This document shows positions 1-7,277 of a stretch of DNA of 49,462 bases, one piece after another. Source of the DNA: Candidatus Brevefilum sp. (lineage in GTDB: Bacteria; Chloroflexota; Anaerolineae; Anaerolineales; Anaerolineaceae). Positions within the stretch are counted from its first letter, which is position 1, and every line of letters begins with the position of its first letter. Under the pieces are notes generated by a model. The model was not told the DNA's origin and made no database searches. It was given only the letters and a program-made list of their open reading frames with translations. A program made the translations under genes and the position numbers. The stretch is taken from positions 1-49,462 of the forward strand of contig JARGGB010000016.1 of assembly GCA_029210815.1 (NCBI GenBank). Direction: 5' to 3'.

Positions 1-979
1 TGCCAGCCATCGGGAAAGCGCTGATGCCGCAGGCACCAATCAAGGGATTGACCTTTCCACCGCTCAAAACCGACATCAATTTCCCAAATAATAAGCCTGT
101 AACCGTGTCTAAAATAAAGGCAATCAAACCCAAGCCTAAAATCATCAAAGTTTGCAGGTTGAGAAATGAATCTGCCTTCATCGTCGCCCCAATTGCCAAC
201 CCTAAGAATAAGGTGGCAATATTGATAATTTCATTTTGGGCTGCTTTGTTCAGCCGATCCACAACCAGGCTCTCTCGCAGCAAGTTCCCCAGCATTAACG
301 AAGCAATCAAGGGGGCAGCATCGGGCGCCACCAGGCTGACGACCAGGGTTACAAAAATCGGGAACACAACCAGGGTCAAACGTGAAACTGGTCGCGGCGC
401 ATACTCCATTCGGATCAACCGTTCTTTGCGAGTGGTGAGAAGCTTCATGATCGGCGGTTGGATGATCGGGATCAGGCTCATGTAGGAATATGCTGCAACT
501 GCTATCGGCGCTAAAAGATCAGGCGCTAACTTGCTGCCAACAAATATCGCGGTTGGGCCATCAATCGCACCAATCACACCAATTGAGGCTGCTTCATTCA
601 TCGGGAAACCAAGCAGCAGCGCCAACAAAAGCGTGCCATAGATACCAAACTGACCTGCTGCACCTAACAACACCATTCTGGGTTGTGCCAGCAAGGGACT
701 GAAATCAATCATCGCCCCAACGCCTACAAAGATCAGCAGCGGGAACAGCTCCGTCTTGATGCCCGCATCATAAATGACTTTCATAAAGCCAACATCTGTG
801 GACATGCCAATGTTTGCCATGATGCAGCCAAAACCGATCGGCAGTAATAAAACCGGCTCGTATTCTTTGATCACTGCCAGGGCAATCAGCACGACGCCGA
901 CAATAACCATAACCCCATTTTGCCAGGTGAAGTTGGCAATGCCCCGGGTGATTTCTTCTATCAGGAATTCAAAATCCAT
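1..979 (-). CDS. mmdB: Na+-translocating decarboxylase beta subunit (OadB/MmdB family), partial
   Basis: This is the integral-membrane sodium pump of biotin-dependent decarboxylases. It decarboxylates carboxybiotin and uses the energy to export Na+. The start ATG at 979 lies 13 nt after the biotin carrier stop; the frame stays open to the window edge, giving 326 residues and a missing C-terminus. Hydrophobic helices fill the protein. Family-typical stretches are visible, including VGVGAMIDFSPLL near residue 90 and GAIDGPTAIF near residue 140, the conserved Asp region linked to Na+ coupling. Family assignment is firm. Whether the enzyme is a methylmalonyl-CoA, oxaloacetate or glutaconyl-CoA decarboxylase rests on its neighbours, which favour methylmalonyl-CoA. 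Confidence 0.93.
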   Translation of the reverse strand, partial: MDFEFLIEEITRGIANFTWQNGVMVIVGVVLIALAVIKEYEPVLLLPIGFGCIMANIGMSTDVGFMKVIYDAGIKTELFPLLIFVGVGAMIDFSPLLAQPRMVLLGAAGQFGIYGTLLLALLLGFPMNEAASIGVIGAIDGPTAIFVGSKLAPDLLAPIAVAAYSYMSLIPIIQPPIMKLLTTRKERLIRMEYAPRPVSRLTLVVFPIFVTLVVSLVAPDAAPLIASLMLGNLLRESLVVDRLNKAAQNEIINIATLFLGLAIGATMKADSFLNLQTLMILGLGLIAFILDTVTGLLFGKLMSVLSGGKVNPLIGACGISAFPMAG

Positions 980-992
980 TAGCAGTCTACCC

Positions 993-1430
993 TCATTCTT
1001 CGAAAGTCATCAGAGCATGACCATGATTAACCTGGTCGCCGACATTAACTGCAATCGAAGCGATCGTTCCCTCACGGTTGCTGCGGATCGCGTTTTTCAT
1101 CTTCATCGCTTCTAGAGTACAGAGTTCCTGGCCGTGTTGAACCCTGTCACCCGGTTTTACCAGGATGGCAACGATCACGCCCGGCAGCGGTGAGAGCACT
1201 TCCTTCGCCGATCCACCCTGCGGTGCTGCCGCAGCAGACGCCGGCGGCTGTTGGGCATCAGGAACAAAGATTTCAGGAGATCTTGCAAAAGCTTGTTGAC
1301 CGGCGTCAGTTGATTCCTCAGGCCAAACTTCGTACTTTTCACCTTCAACATGTGCAATTACCGGTCGGTCATGGATATTTTCAATTTCTACCTGGTAAGT
1401 TTGAGCATCAATAATTACTTTCAATTTCAT
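993..1430 (-). CDS. mmdC: Biotin carboxyl carrier subunit of the decarboxylase
   Basis: A 145-residue biotin carrier protein that shuttles the carboxyl group from the carboxyltransferase to the membrane pump. The C-terminal biotinyl domain (about residues 75-145) carries the EAMKM motif, with Lys110 as the predicted biotinylated residue. It is preceded by an Ala/Pro/Gln-rich flexible linker (about 57-73) and a small N-terminal beta-rich segment. The Ala/Pro linker is typical of swinging biotin arms. The gene lies 4 nt after the OadG-like gene and 13 nt before the pump gene, so all are probably translated from one mRNA. BirA ligase would be needed in trans and is not in the window. Confidence 0.93.
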   Translation of the reverse strand: MKLKVIIDAQTYQVEIENIHDRPVIAHVEGEKYEVWPEESTDAGQQAFARSPEIFVPDAQQPPASAAAAPQGGSAKEVLSPLPGVIVAILVKPGDRVQHGQELCTLEAMKMKNAIRSNREGTIASIAVNVGDQVNHGHALMTFEE

Positions 1431-1434
1431 GGTC

Positions 1435-1788
1435 TTATCCTCGCCTCTTTATGCGATTGAATTGTCTTGGACGATGAACTGCCTGCCAGGGGCTGAGGTC
1501 CCCGCTGCGGTCTTCACTTGTTTGTACAGCTTTAATTTTTTGGGCAGATAAAGCGATGCCAACAGCTGCGGCAGCGGCAGCAGCACGTCGCTGGGATTCT
1601 GTTTTTTCGATTTCGGGTACCAACGGCATGCCCATTTCAGATGCTTCTGCCGTTGTGTCCTGTTCCTGCTTTCTCCCCGAGGTTACGCGCATCATCAATG
1701 CCATTAATCCCCACAAGAAGATAATAACCGCAAAAACAAGCCCCATCCCAATGGCAGTAATCAATAAACCTTGCTGAAATTCACTCAT
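1435..1788 (-). CDS. OadG-like gamma/delta subunit of the Na+ decarboxylase
   Basis: A 117-residue protein with one transmembrane helix near the N-terminus (about residues 8-33, rich in Ile, Leu, Val and Phe) and a polar cytoplasmic tail containing an Ala-rich run (about 68-80). This matches the OadG/MmdD family, which holds the carboxyltransferase to the membrane pump and stabilises the complex. Sequence is weakly conserved in this family, so the call rests on size, topology and its place between the carboxyltransferase (11-nt gap) and the biotin carrier (4-nt gap). Confidence 0.8.
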   Translation of the reverse strand: MSEFQQGLLITAIGMGLVFAVIIFLWGLMALMMRVTSGRKQEQDTTAEASEMGMPLVPEIEKTESQRRAAAAAAAVGIALSAQKIKAVQTSEDRSGDLSPWQAVHRPRQFNRIKRRG

Positions 1789-1799
1789 TGATCTTCCTC

Positions 1800-3344
1800 T
1801 CAGACCGGCATATTGCCATGTTTTTTCAGGGGACGATCTTCAGATTTATTCCTGATTGCTCTCAGGGCTTTGATGATCATCATCCGGGTTTCAGCCGGCT
1901 CAATCACATCATCAATATAGCCGGCATTCGCAGCAGCATAGGGGGTCAGGTAATTCTTGCGGTATTCCTCTTCTAATCGCTCCCTTTCGGCTTCGGGGTC
2001 CGCTGCTTCAGCTAATTCTTTTCGATAGAGGATATTTGCCGCACCGGATGGCCCCATCACAGCAATTTCTGCGCTCGGCCAGGCATAATTGATATCTGTT
2101 CCCAGGTACTTACTGCTCATCACCACATACGCACCGCCGTAAGCCTTGCGGGTGACAATGCTGATCTTTGGTACATTCGCCTCTGAATAAGCATATAGAA
2201 CTTTTGCACCATGGCGGATAATGCCACCGTGCTCCTGGCTGACACCCGGCAAGAAGCCAGGGGAATCAACAAAGGTCACCAGCGGAAGGTTGAATGCATC
2301 GCAAAAACGCACCGTCCGGCAGATTTTATCCGCTGAGTCGATATCCAATACACCCGCCATCACACTTGGCTCCTGGGCAATGATCCCAACAGGGCGGCCG
2401 TCAAACCTGGCTAAACCAACAATCGCATTCCTGGCATATCCAGCTTGGAGTTCAAGGAAGGAGCCCCGATCCACCACAGCCTCGATGACTGTATGCATGG
2501 CATAAGGTTCGGTGGGATCAACCGGCACAAGATGATTCAATTCTTCAGTTTTGCGAAAAGGGCTGTCATCAACCGCATGTACCGGACCGTTTTCGACATT
2601 ATTTGAAGGCAAATAGCTCAGCACATAACGCGTTAAAGCCAGAGCCTTTTCCTCATCCTTGGTGATCAGGTGGGCTGTACCGCTCAAATTCAAATGCACC
2701 TGCGCGCCGCCAAGGGATTCAAAATCCGTTTCCTCACCGGTAACTGTTTTAATAACTTGTGGTCCCGTCAAAAACATGAAGGACTGCTTCTCCACCATGA
2801 TGATCATATCAGTTACAGCCGGTGAATAAGCCGCCCCGCCTGCGCACGGACCAAGGATCAGGCTGATCTGCGGTACAACGCCTGAATACTGCGCGTTGCG
2901 CTTGAAAATTTCAGCATACCCGCCAAGGCTTTTGACGCCTTCCTGAATGCGAGCGCCGCCGGAATCAATCAGCCCAACAATGGGGCTGCCGTTTGCAACA
3001 GCCAGGTCCATCACCCGGCAAATTTTTCGGCTGTGCATCTCGCCCAAGGCACCGCCCTGGACAGTGAAGTCCTGGGCATAAACATAAATGGTTCGCCCAT
3101 CTACGGTGCCATATCCGGTCACAACGCCATCGCCATAAATATCTTTTCCATCGGGATCATTTTGAGACACTGTGAAAGCTTCTAATTCAGTAAAGCTCCC
3201 CTCGTCTAACAACAAATTCAGTCGTTCTCGCGCTGTTAATTTGCCCTTTGCATGCTGTCGATCAATGCGAGATTGGCCGCCTCCCGTCAGGGCTTTTTCT
3301 CGTTTTTCTCGCAGTTCTGCAATCCTGGGATCCTCTTTTTCCAT
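1800..3344 (-). CDS. mmdA: Carboxyltransferase alpha subunit (MmdA/PccB family)
   Basis: A 514-residue acyl-CoA carboxyltransferase with two crotonase-like halves. It moves the carboxyl group between an acyl-CoA, most likely methylmalonyl-CoA, and biotin. The glycine-rich oxyanion segments are visible (GGARIQEGV around residue 130, GPCAGGAAYSPA around 165, RKAYGGAYVVM around 400), and its length is normal for the family. I chose the ATG at 3344, not the in-frame ATG at 3356, because a GGAG Shine-Dalgarno lies between the two, 5 nt before the second. It is the first gene of the decarboxylase operon. Without the pump genes downstream it could equally be a propionyl-CoA carboxylase beta subunit; context favours the Na+ pump. 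Confidence 0.9.
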   Translation of the reverse strand: MEKEDPRIAELREKREKALTGGGQSRIDRQHAKGKLTARERLNLLLDEGSFTELEAFTVSQNDPDGKDIYGDGVVTGYGTVDGRTIYVYAQDFTVQGGALGEMHSRKICRVMDLAVANGSPIVGLIDSGGARIQEGVKSLGGYAEIFKRNAQYSGVVPQISLILGPCAGGAAYSPAVTDMIIMVEKQSFMFLTGPQVIKTVTGEETDFESLGGAQVHLNLSGTAHLITKDEEKALALTRYVLSYLPSNNVENGPVHAVDDSPFRKTEELNHLVPVDPTEPYAMHTVIEAVVDRGSFLELQAGYARNAIVGLARFDGRPVGIIAQEPSVMAGVLDIDSADKICRTVRFCDAFNLPLVTFVDSPGFLPGVSQEHGGIIRHGAKVLYAYSEANVPKISIVTRKAYGGAYVVMSSKYLGTDINYAWPSAEIAVMGPSGAANILYRKELAEAADPEAERERLEEEYRKNYLTPYAAANAGYIDDVIEPAETRMMIIKALRAIRNKSEDRPLKKHGNMPV

Positions 3345-3384
3345 AAGACTCCTCATTTATTCCTCTTTTTGGCTTTGACAATCA

Positions 3385-3393
3385 ATTGTAACA
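3385..3393 (-). promoter_or_regulatory. Candidate extended -10 promoter of the decarboxylase operon
   Basis: Read on the minus strand this is TGTTACAAT, an extended -10 element (TGn plus a 5/6 match to TATAAT) about 40 nt upstream of the mmdA start. No good -35 hexamer is visible, which is acceptable for extended -10 promoters. Prediction by eye only. Confidence 0.35.
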
Positions 3394-3487
3394 TTAATCA
3401 TAGGGGGAATAAGAGAGAAGTGACATGTATCTGCACAAGATGTGAGGGACCTTATTTTTTTAGAAGCACATGCGATTTGCTTAACCC

Positions 3488-3512
3488 AAAAAGGGGTGAA
3501 ACACCCCTTTTT
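3488..3512 (-). terminator. Intrinsic terminator between the PP2C-like gene and mmdA
   Basis: A perfect hairpin, GGGGTG/CACCCC with an AAA loop, is flanked by A5 and T5, so it can act on either strand. It lies 32 nt past the stop of the gene at 3544-5949 and about 95 nt before the decarboxylase promoter, so it should end transcription of the former and insulate the latter. Confidence 0.85.
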
Positions 3513-3543
3513 CTAATTATAGACTCCACAAAACGGTGATTAA

Positions 3544-5949
3544 TTATTCTACATAAGCATAGAAAACCTGGTGACCAAAAGCTAAAAATGCGATTCGATC
3601 AATGCCAATGGTGAAGGCTGTGGCAACAGGGGATTCCAATTCAAAATCGCCCATTTCAGGTCTAAGCCGTTTATACAGCCTGAAACGCAGTGAAAACCTG
3701 TATATATCCGCATTAATTGCGTCAAGTATGCTGATAGAGGGGTCGGGTGGGCTTGTATAAAGAATGCCGCGATAACTTGACTCAGGCATGGTGAAAACCA
3801 GGTCCTCTTTTCCAGGACGCCCATCAATATAATCCACAGGGTTCACACAGGTGACCGGATTGGCACCCAATCCGCTAGTGGTGCAATCTATCAATTTGCC
3901 ATCATTTTGCAGCAAATACAACGACGGACCGTTCACCGCGAGGTCCTCAACAGTACTTATATTTGGCGTATTATCAACGCCTTCGAAAAAGCTTGAGGGA
4001 AGATCCAAATATTGTCCGTTTGTTGGTCGGTAAACAAGGATGGTGCTGCTTGCTGGTAAAAGTACATATAAATAATTGATGTCATAAGCAATGCTTTTAA
4101 TTTCACCAAAATTACCGTTCATCGAAGGCAGGGTATGAATAACAGGGTTTTGCCCGGGACCACAATATGCCGCATTCCCCAGCGCATCAACAGCCAGGAT
4201 GTGCGCCTGGAAGGGATTATTAATCGGCAAGGATACCATATCTACCAGTGCTTCAATTCTCCCCCCGCTGTAATTCCCTGCAGCGCAAACAAAATCAGGA
4301 TCTATCTCATATCCCTGGCTGACACGTTCTGCATGTATAACTCTCCCGCCCGTAGAATCCAACATGTAAAGATCAGGTCCGTAAGAAATAATCTCAGTGA
4401 TGTTTATTTCAGAATAAAGTGAGCCGATAATCGCTGGCTGGTAAGCCAACCTCACGGCACCGTCCAGTTGATCGAGGGCATCCCGAGCCTGCTCACGAAG
4501 TTCGGTAATTTCATCCGTCTCTTTGTAAGATTCAGCCTGGTCCAAATATGCCAGGCTTTGGTGCCAGGCTTCCCGTGACTGATTGGGGTCTTCAGAACTT
4601 AAGGCGACTGCCGCCGAAAGTTGGGCTTGTTCGAAATAAGACTCGTACTGTAAAGACCTTCCCCTTGCAAAATAGACACTGGCGCCAATAGCCACTACGA
4701 TCAAAGGTATAAGTACTGTCACCAGCAGCATCGTGCCTCTTGAAAGCATCGGGGTGCCGTCAGAGTCTGCAGGTGTCCAACGGCTGATCAGGTCCATAAA
4801 AAATGTGCTGACTTTTTCTCGGAATGACCGCCATCCTGATAGTATCGCTGCAAGGCCTTTCAAGCTTCGTTCCCTTATTTGGTCTCGTTCAGCAATCACC
4901 TTGCTGCTTGATTTTTTCATTTTCTCTTGTTTTTTGGATTTGGCAAGTTGGGGTTCAGCAATCGTCTCTGCATCTTCAATATCTTCTTCAGCATGTGACT
5001 CGAAAGCAGCTTCATGAGCAAAGTCCTCTTGCAGTACCTCAGGCTTAAGACTATCTGATATCTCAGCCTCAACGAGGTCTTCTTCAGGTGCCTCGTCCTC
5101 TGTATCAGGCAATACAATTTCAACTGAATCCGATTCTGGTTTGATTTCTCGTGTATCAAACAACGTGTCTTCTTGTGGCTCAGCTGTGACCTCCGGCAGC
5201 GTCTCAGGTATGACGTGGCTGTCCTCATCTTTCACATCTTCCCCTTCAATGGCCGCTGGGATCTGGGGACCTTGAATCTGGACATTGCCTTCCCCTGGAA
5301 GAATTTGCGCCAAATCCATTCTGAAGGACTGCGGTGCCTGGTTTAACAACCTGCGGCGCAATTGATCCAACGATGGATAACCGCCTGTAAATATTGCATC
5401 CTCAGTCCATGTCTCTGGCGGAGAATCCGTTGTGAAGAAATAACTTCCCCGACCAATTTCTGCCTGGTAATAGCGAATGTTGGGTGAACGGCTAAAACCC
5501 AATCCCCGATCTGACCGACTTGTGTCATAAAAATGCGCAAGCCCCTGCTGATTCAAAACAAAAGCGTGAGAAAAACCGCTTTGGGCAATGTAGAGAATTC
5601 TGCGATGGATTGCAGCAAGGTTTATCGCGGCAGTGGTTGGTCCTGCATCTCGTCCGGACTTTAAGTTCTTTTCCATCAACGTCAGGTTCAGGGTTTCGAT
5701 CAGGGTTCGCATTGCGGAAGTTACCGAACCACCGGTCTTAAAAAAGGACTGGATCAAATTATCCAACCAGGATTTTTGGATCTCTGAAGCAGTTTGGACA
5801 TCACCCTTAAATGATAAAGATAAAATCAGCATGTCTTCAGAGCGGCTGCGAGAAGCGCGTCGGGGCGGTGCTGAGGCGGTAAATCCCAAAGACACGAATT
5901 CTTGCTGTCCTTGATCCAATTTTAGCGGTAGCATTTTTAAATCATACAT
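3544..5949 (-). CDS. Membrane protein with degenerate PP2C-like domain and putative propeller ectodomain
   Basis: About 800 residues. Positions are counted from the GTG at 5955; the ATG at 5949, preceded by AGGTG, is the more likely start. Residues 20-215 resemble a PPM/PP2C phosphatase (RSEDMLIL, GPTTAAINLAAIHRRILYIA, SYFFTTDSPPETW), but the usual GD and SDG metal-binding motifs read QSG and TDSP, so catalysis is doubtful. Residues 235-340 are an acidic Glu/Asp-rich linker, 340-390 are basic, and 408-429 form one transmembrane helix. A charged, helical stretch (about 435-500) follows, then about 300 residues of repeated beta-strand-like segments that look like a propeller. The inside phosphatase-like, outside sensor architecture suggests signalling, but the function is unknown. 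Confidence 0.6.
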   Translation of the reverse strand: MYDLKMLPLKLDQGQQEFVSLGFTASAPPRRASRSRSEDMLILSLSFKGDVQTASEIQKSWLDNLIQSFFKTGGSVTSAMRTLIETLNLTLMEKNLKSGRDAGPTTAAINLAAIHRRILYIAQSGFSHAFVLNQQGLAHFYDTSRSDRGLGFSRSPNIRYYQAEIGRGSYFFTTDSPPETWTEDAIFTGGYPSLDQLRRRLLNQAPQSFRMDLAQILPGEGNVQIQGPQIPAAIEGEDVKDEDSHVIPETLPEVTAEPQEDTLFDTREIKPESDSVEIVLPDTEDEAPEEDLVEAEISDSLKPEVLQEDFAHEAAFESHAEEDIEDAETIAEPQLAKSKKQEKMKKSSSKVIAERDQIRERSLKGLAAILSGWRSFREKVSTFFMDLISRWTPADSDGTPMLSRGTMLLVTVLIPLIVVAIGASVYFARGRSLQYESYFEQAQLSAAVALSSEDPNQSREAWHQSLAYLDQAESYKETDEITELREQARDALDQLDGAVRLAYQPAIIGSLYSEINITEIISYGPDLYMLDSTGGRVIHAERVSQGYEIDPDFVCAAGNYSGGRIEALVDMVSLPINNPFQAHILAVDALGNAAYCGPGQNPVIHTLPSMNGNFGEIKSIAYDINYLYVLLPASSTILVYRPTNGQYLDLPSSFFEGVDNTPNISTVEDLAVNGPSLYLLQNDGKLIDCTTSGLGANPVTCVNPVDYIDGRPGKEDLVFTMPESSYRGILYTSPPDPSISILDAINADIYRFSLRFRLYKRLRPEMGDFELESPVATAFTIGIDRIAFLAFGHQVFYAYVE

Positions 5950-5987
5950 GGTCACCTGGCCATTTTCTCGATAGGGTCTACAACTTC

Positions 5988-6017
5988 ATTATACACACTC
6001 TCAAGCTAAGGTATAAT
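5988..6017. promoter_or_regulatory. Symmetrical divergent promoter
   Basis: ATTATAC (5988-5994) and GTATAAT (6011-6017) form a perfect 7-bp inverted repeat separated by 16 bp. On the plus strand TATAAT at 6012-6017 is a perfect -10 for the gene at 6025; on the minus strand TATAAT at 5993-5988 is a perfect -10 for the gene starting at 5949. Each strand's -35 position (17-bp spacer, TTATAC) falls on the other strand's -10. Confidence 0.7.
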
Positions 6018-6024
6018 CTTTTTC

Positions 6025-7050
6025 ATGGAATTTAAACGATACAATACATTCGCAGAACTGGCAAATTACAAACAGGACTGGCATGCCCTCTTATCACAAA
6101 GTGCAAGTCATGTACCATTCCTGACTTATGAATATTTAAAGATCTGGTGGGAAACTCGCGGCGGCGGTGAATGGCCGCAAGACAGTCAGCTGGTTTTGGT
6201 GGCTGCTTTCCAGGAAGATCATTTGGTGGGCATCGCACCACTCTTTTATTCAAAAAACATCCTTGGCAAACCCGCTTTAATGTTTATCGGTGCAATCGAG
6301 GTCTCTGATTTTCTGGACTTTATTGTCAAGCCCGAGGACTTACAAACCTTTACCACAGGCTTGATCGATTTTCTGTTGAAGTCTGATCTTCCCCTTTGGG
6401 AGGTTTTGGATCTTTATAATCTACTGGAAGAATCACCCACATTAGCCGTCTTAAAATCGGAAGCAGAAACTCGAGGATGGAAACACCAGGAGATTCACCT
6501 GCAGCCTTCGCCTTATATCCCCCTGCCAGGTAACTTTGAATCCTACCTTGCACAAATTGACAAAAAACAACGCCATGAGATTCGTCGTAAGATGCGCAAT
6601 GTCGATCAAAGCCTGGCGAAGCCCGGGCTGTACTTTACAGAAGATGAAGAGAAACTTGAAGCAGATGTTCAGGCTTTTATTGATATGATGGCACAGGACC
6701 CTAACAAACGAGATTTTCTATCCGACACCATGTGCCAGCACATCCACAACACTGCCCGCCTAGCTTTTGAACAGGGCTGGCTCCAGTTGGCATTTTTCAC
6801 TTTGGATGGGGAGAAAGCAGCTGCAAACCTTTCTTTTAATTTCAATAATCGTCTCTGGCTCTATAACTCTGGTTGGGAATGGGAATACCGGGACTATTCT
6901 CCAGGATGGGTGCTGCTGGCATACCTGATCGAATGGGCTGCCGAAAACGGCATCCGTGAATTCGACTTCATGCGCGGCGACGAACCTTATAAGTATAAAT
7001 TCGGCGGTGTAGACCGCCATGTTTTCAGAGTGACGATTGAAAGGGAGTAG
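6025..7050 (+). CDS. FemAB/CelD-like GNAT-fold acetyltransferase
   Basis: A 341-residue protein of the BioF2-like/CelD (Acetyltransf_6) and FemAB superfamily. Members transfer acyl or aminoacyl groups to cell-envelope or polysaccharide precursors. The central basic segment DKKQRHEIRRKMRN (about residues 179-192) and the C-terminal DFMRGDEPYKYKFG (about 315-328) are hallmarks of this family; the latter closes the second GNAT fold. The substrate cannot be told from sequence. The gene stands alone, and its ATG lies 7 nt after a perfect TATAAT, so the mRNA is probably leaderless with no Shine-Dalgarno. It is divergent from the PP2C-like gene, and co-control through the shared promoter is possible. 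Confidence 0.8.
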   Translation: MEFKRYNTFAELANYKQDWHALLSQSASHVPFLTYEYLKIWWETRGGGEWPQDSQLVLVAAFQEDHLVGIAPLFYSKNILGKPALMFIGAIEVSDFLDFIVKPEDLQTFTTGLIDFLLKSDLPLWEVLDLYNLLEESPTLAVLKSEAETRGWKHQEIHLQPSPYIPLPGNFESYLAQIDKKQRHEIRRKMRNVDQSLAKPGLYFTEDEEKLEADVQAFIDMMAQDPNKRDFLSDTMCQHIHNTARLAFEQGWLQLAFFTLDGEKAAANLSFNFNNRLWLYNSGWEWEYRDYSPGWVLLAYLIEWAAENGIREFDFMRGDEPYKYKFGGVDRHVFRVTIERE

Positions 7051-7064
7051 GTAAAAGGTACCTA

Positions 7065-7139
7065 GTACCTGATCGCCCAATACCTGATCACCCAATACCT
7101 GATCGCCCAATACCTGATTGCCTAATACCTGATTGCCCA
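7065..7139. repeat. Five tandem copies of a 15-bp unit
   Basis: The unit ATACCTGATCGCCCA is repeated head to tail at 7065, 7080, 7095, 7110 and 7125 with one to three substitutions per copy, with a degenerate partial unit on each side. It begins just after the acetyltransferase stop and ends about 50 bp before the hrcA promoter. No in-frame gene uses it on the plus strand. It resembles the short tandem minisatellites seen between genes in several bacterial phyla; its role is unknown. Confidence 0.9.
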
Positions 7140-7186
7140 ACACCCATTTCTAACAAATCTTTTACATTTAATCCACTAAATTTTTC

Positions 7187-7215
7187 TTGACGCTAAATTT
7201 TGCCCATGGTAACAT
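7187..7215 (+). promoter_or_regulatory. hrcA operon promoter
   Basis: TTGACG (7187-7192), a 17-bp spacer and TAACAT (7210-7215) fit a vegetative sigma-70 promoter (5/6 and 4/6 matches). The predicted start near 7222 puts the CIRCE operator in the first tens of bases of the transcript, the usual position for HrcA repression. Confidence 0.65.
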
Positions 7216-7227
7216 TAAGTTTGTGCT

Positions 7228-7260
7228 ATTTTAGCACTCTCACCTTGAGAGTGCTAAAAT
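7228..7260 (+). promoter_or_regulatory. CIRCE operator (HrcA binding site)
   Basis: TTAGCACTC (7231-7239), a 9-bp spacer and GAGTGCTAA (7249-7257) match the CIRCE consensus exactly. The symmetry extends three more bases on each side, giving 12-bp arms. It lies just before hrcA, so HrcA should repress its own operon, with relief on heat shock. Confidence 0.97.
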
Positions 7261-7277
7261 CGTAACTGAGGCAATTT

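Noticed and set aside
1-979. Plus-strand reading frames over the first 1 kb
   Set aside because: They are antisense to a clear OadB-family protein that fills the minus strand and runs off the window edge.
6760-7143. Minus-strand reading frame with LGDQV repeats
   Set aside because: It is the translation of the 15-bp tandem repeat followed by the antisense of the acetyltransferase gene; no ribosome site or family match.
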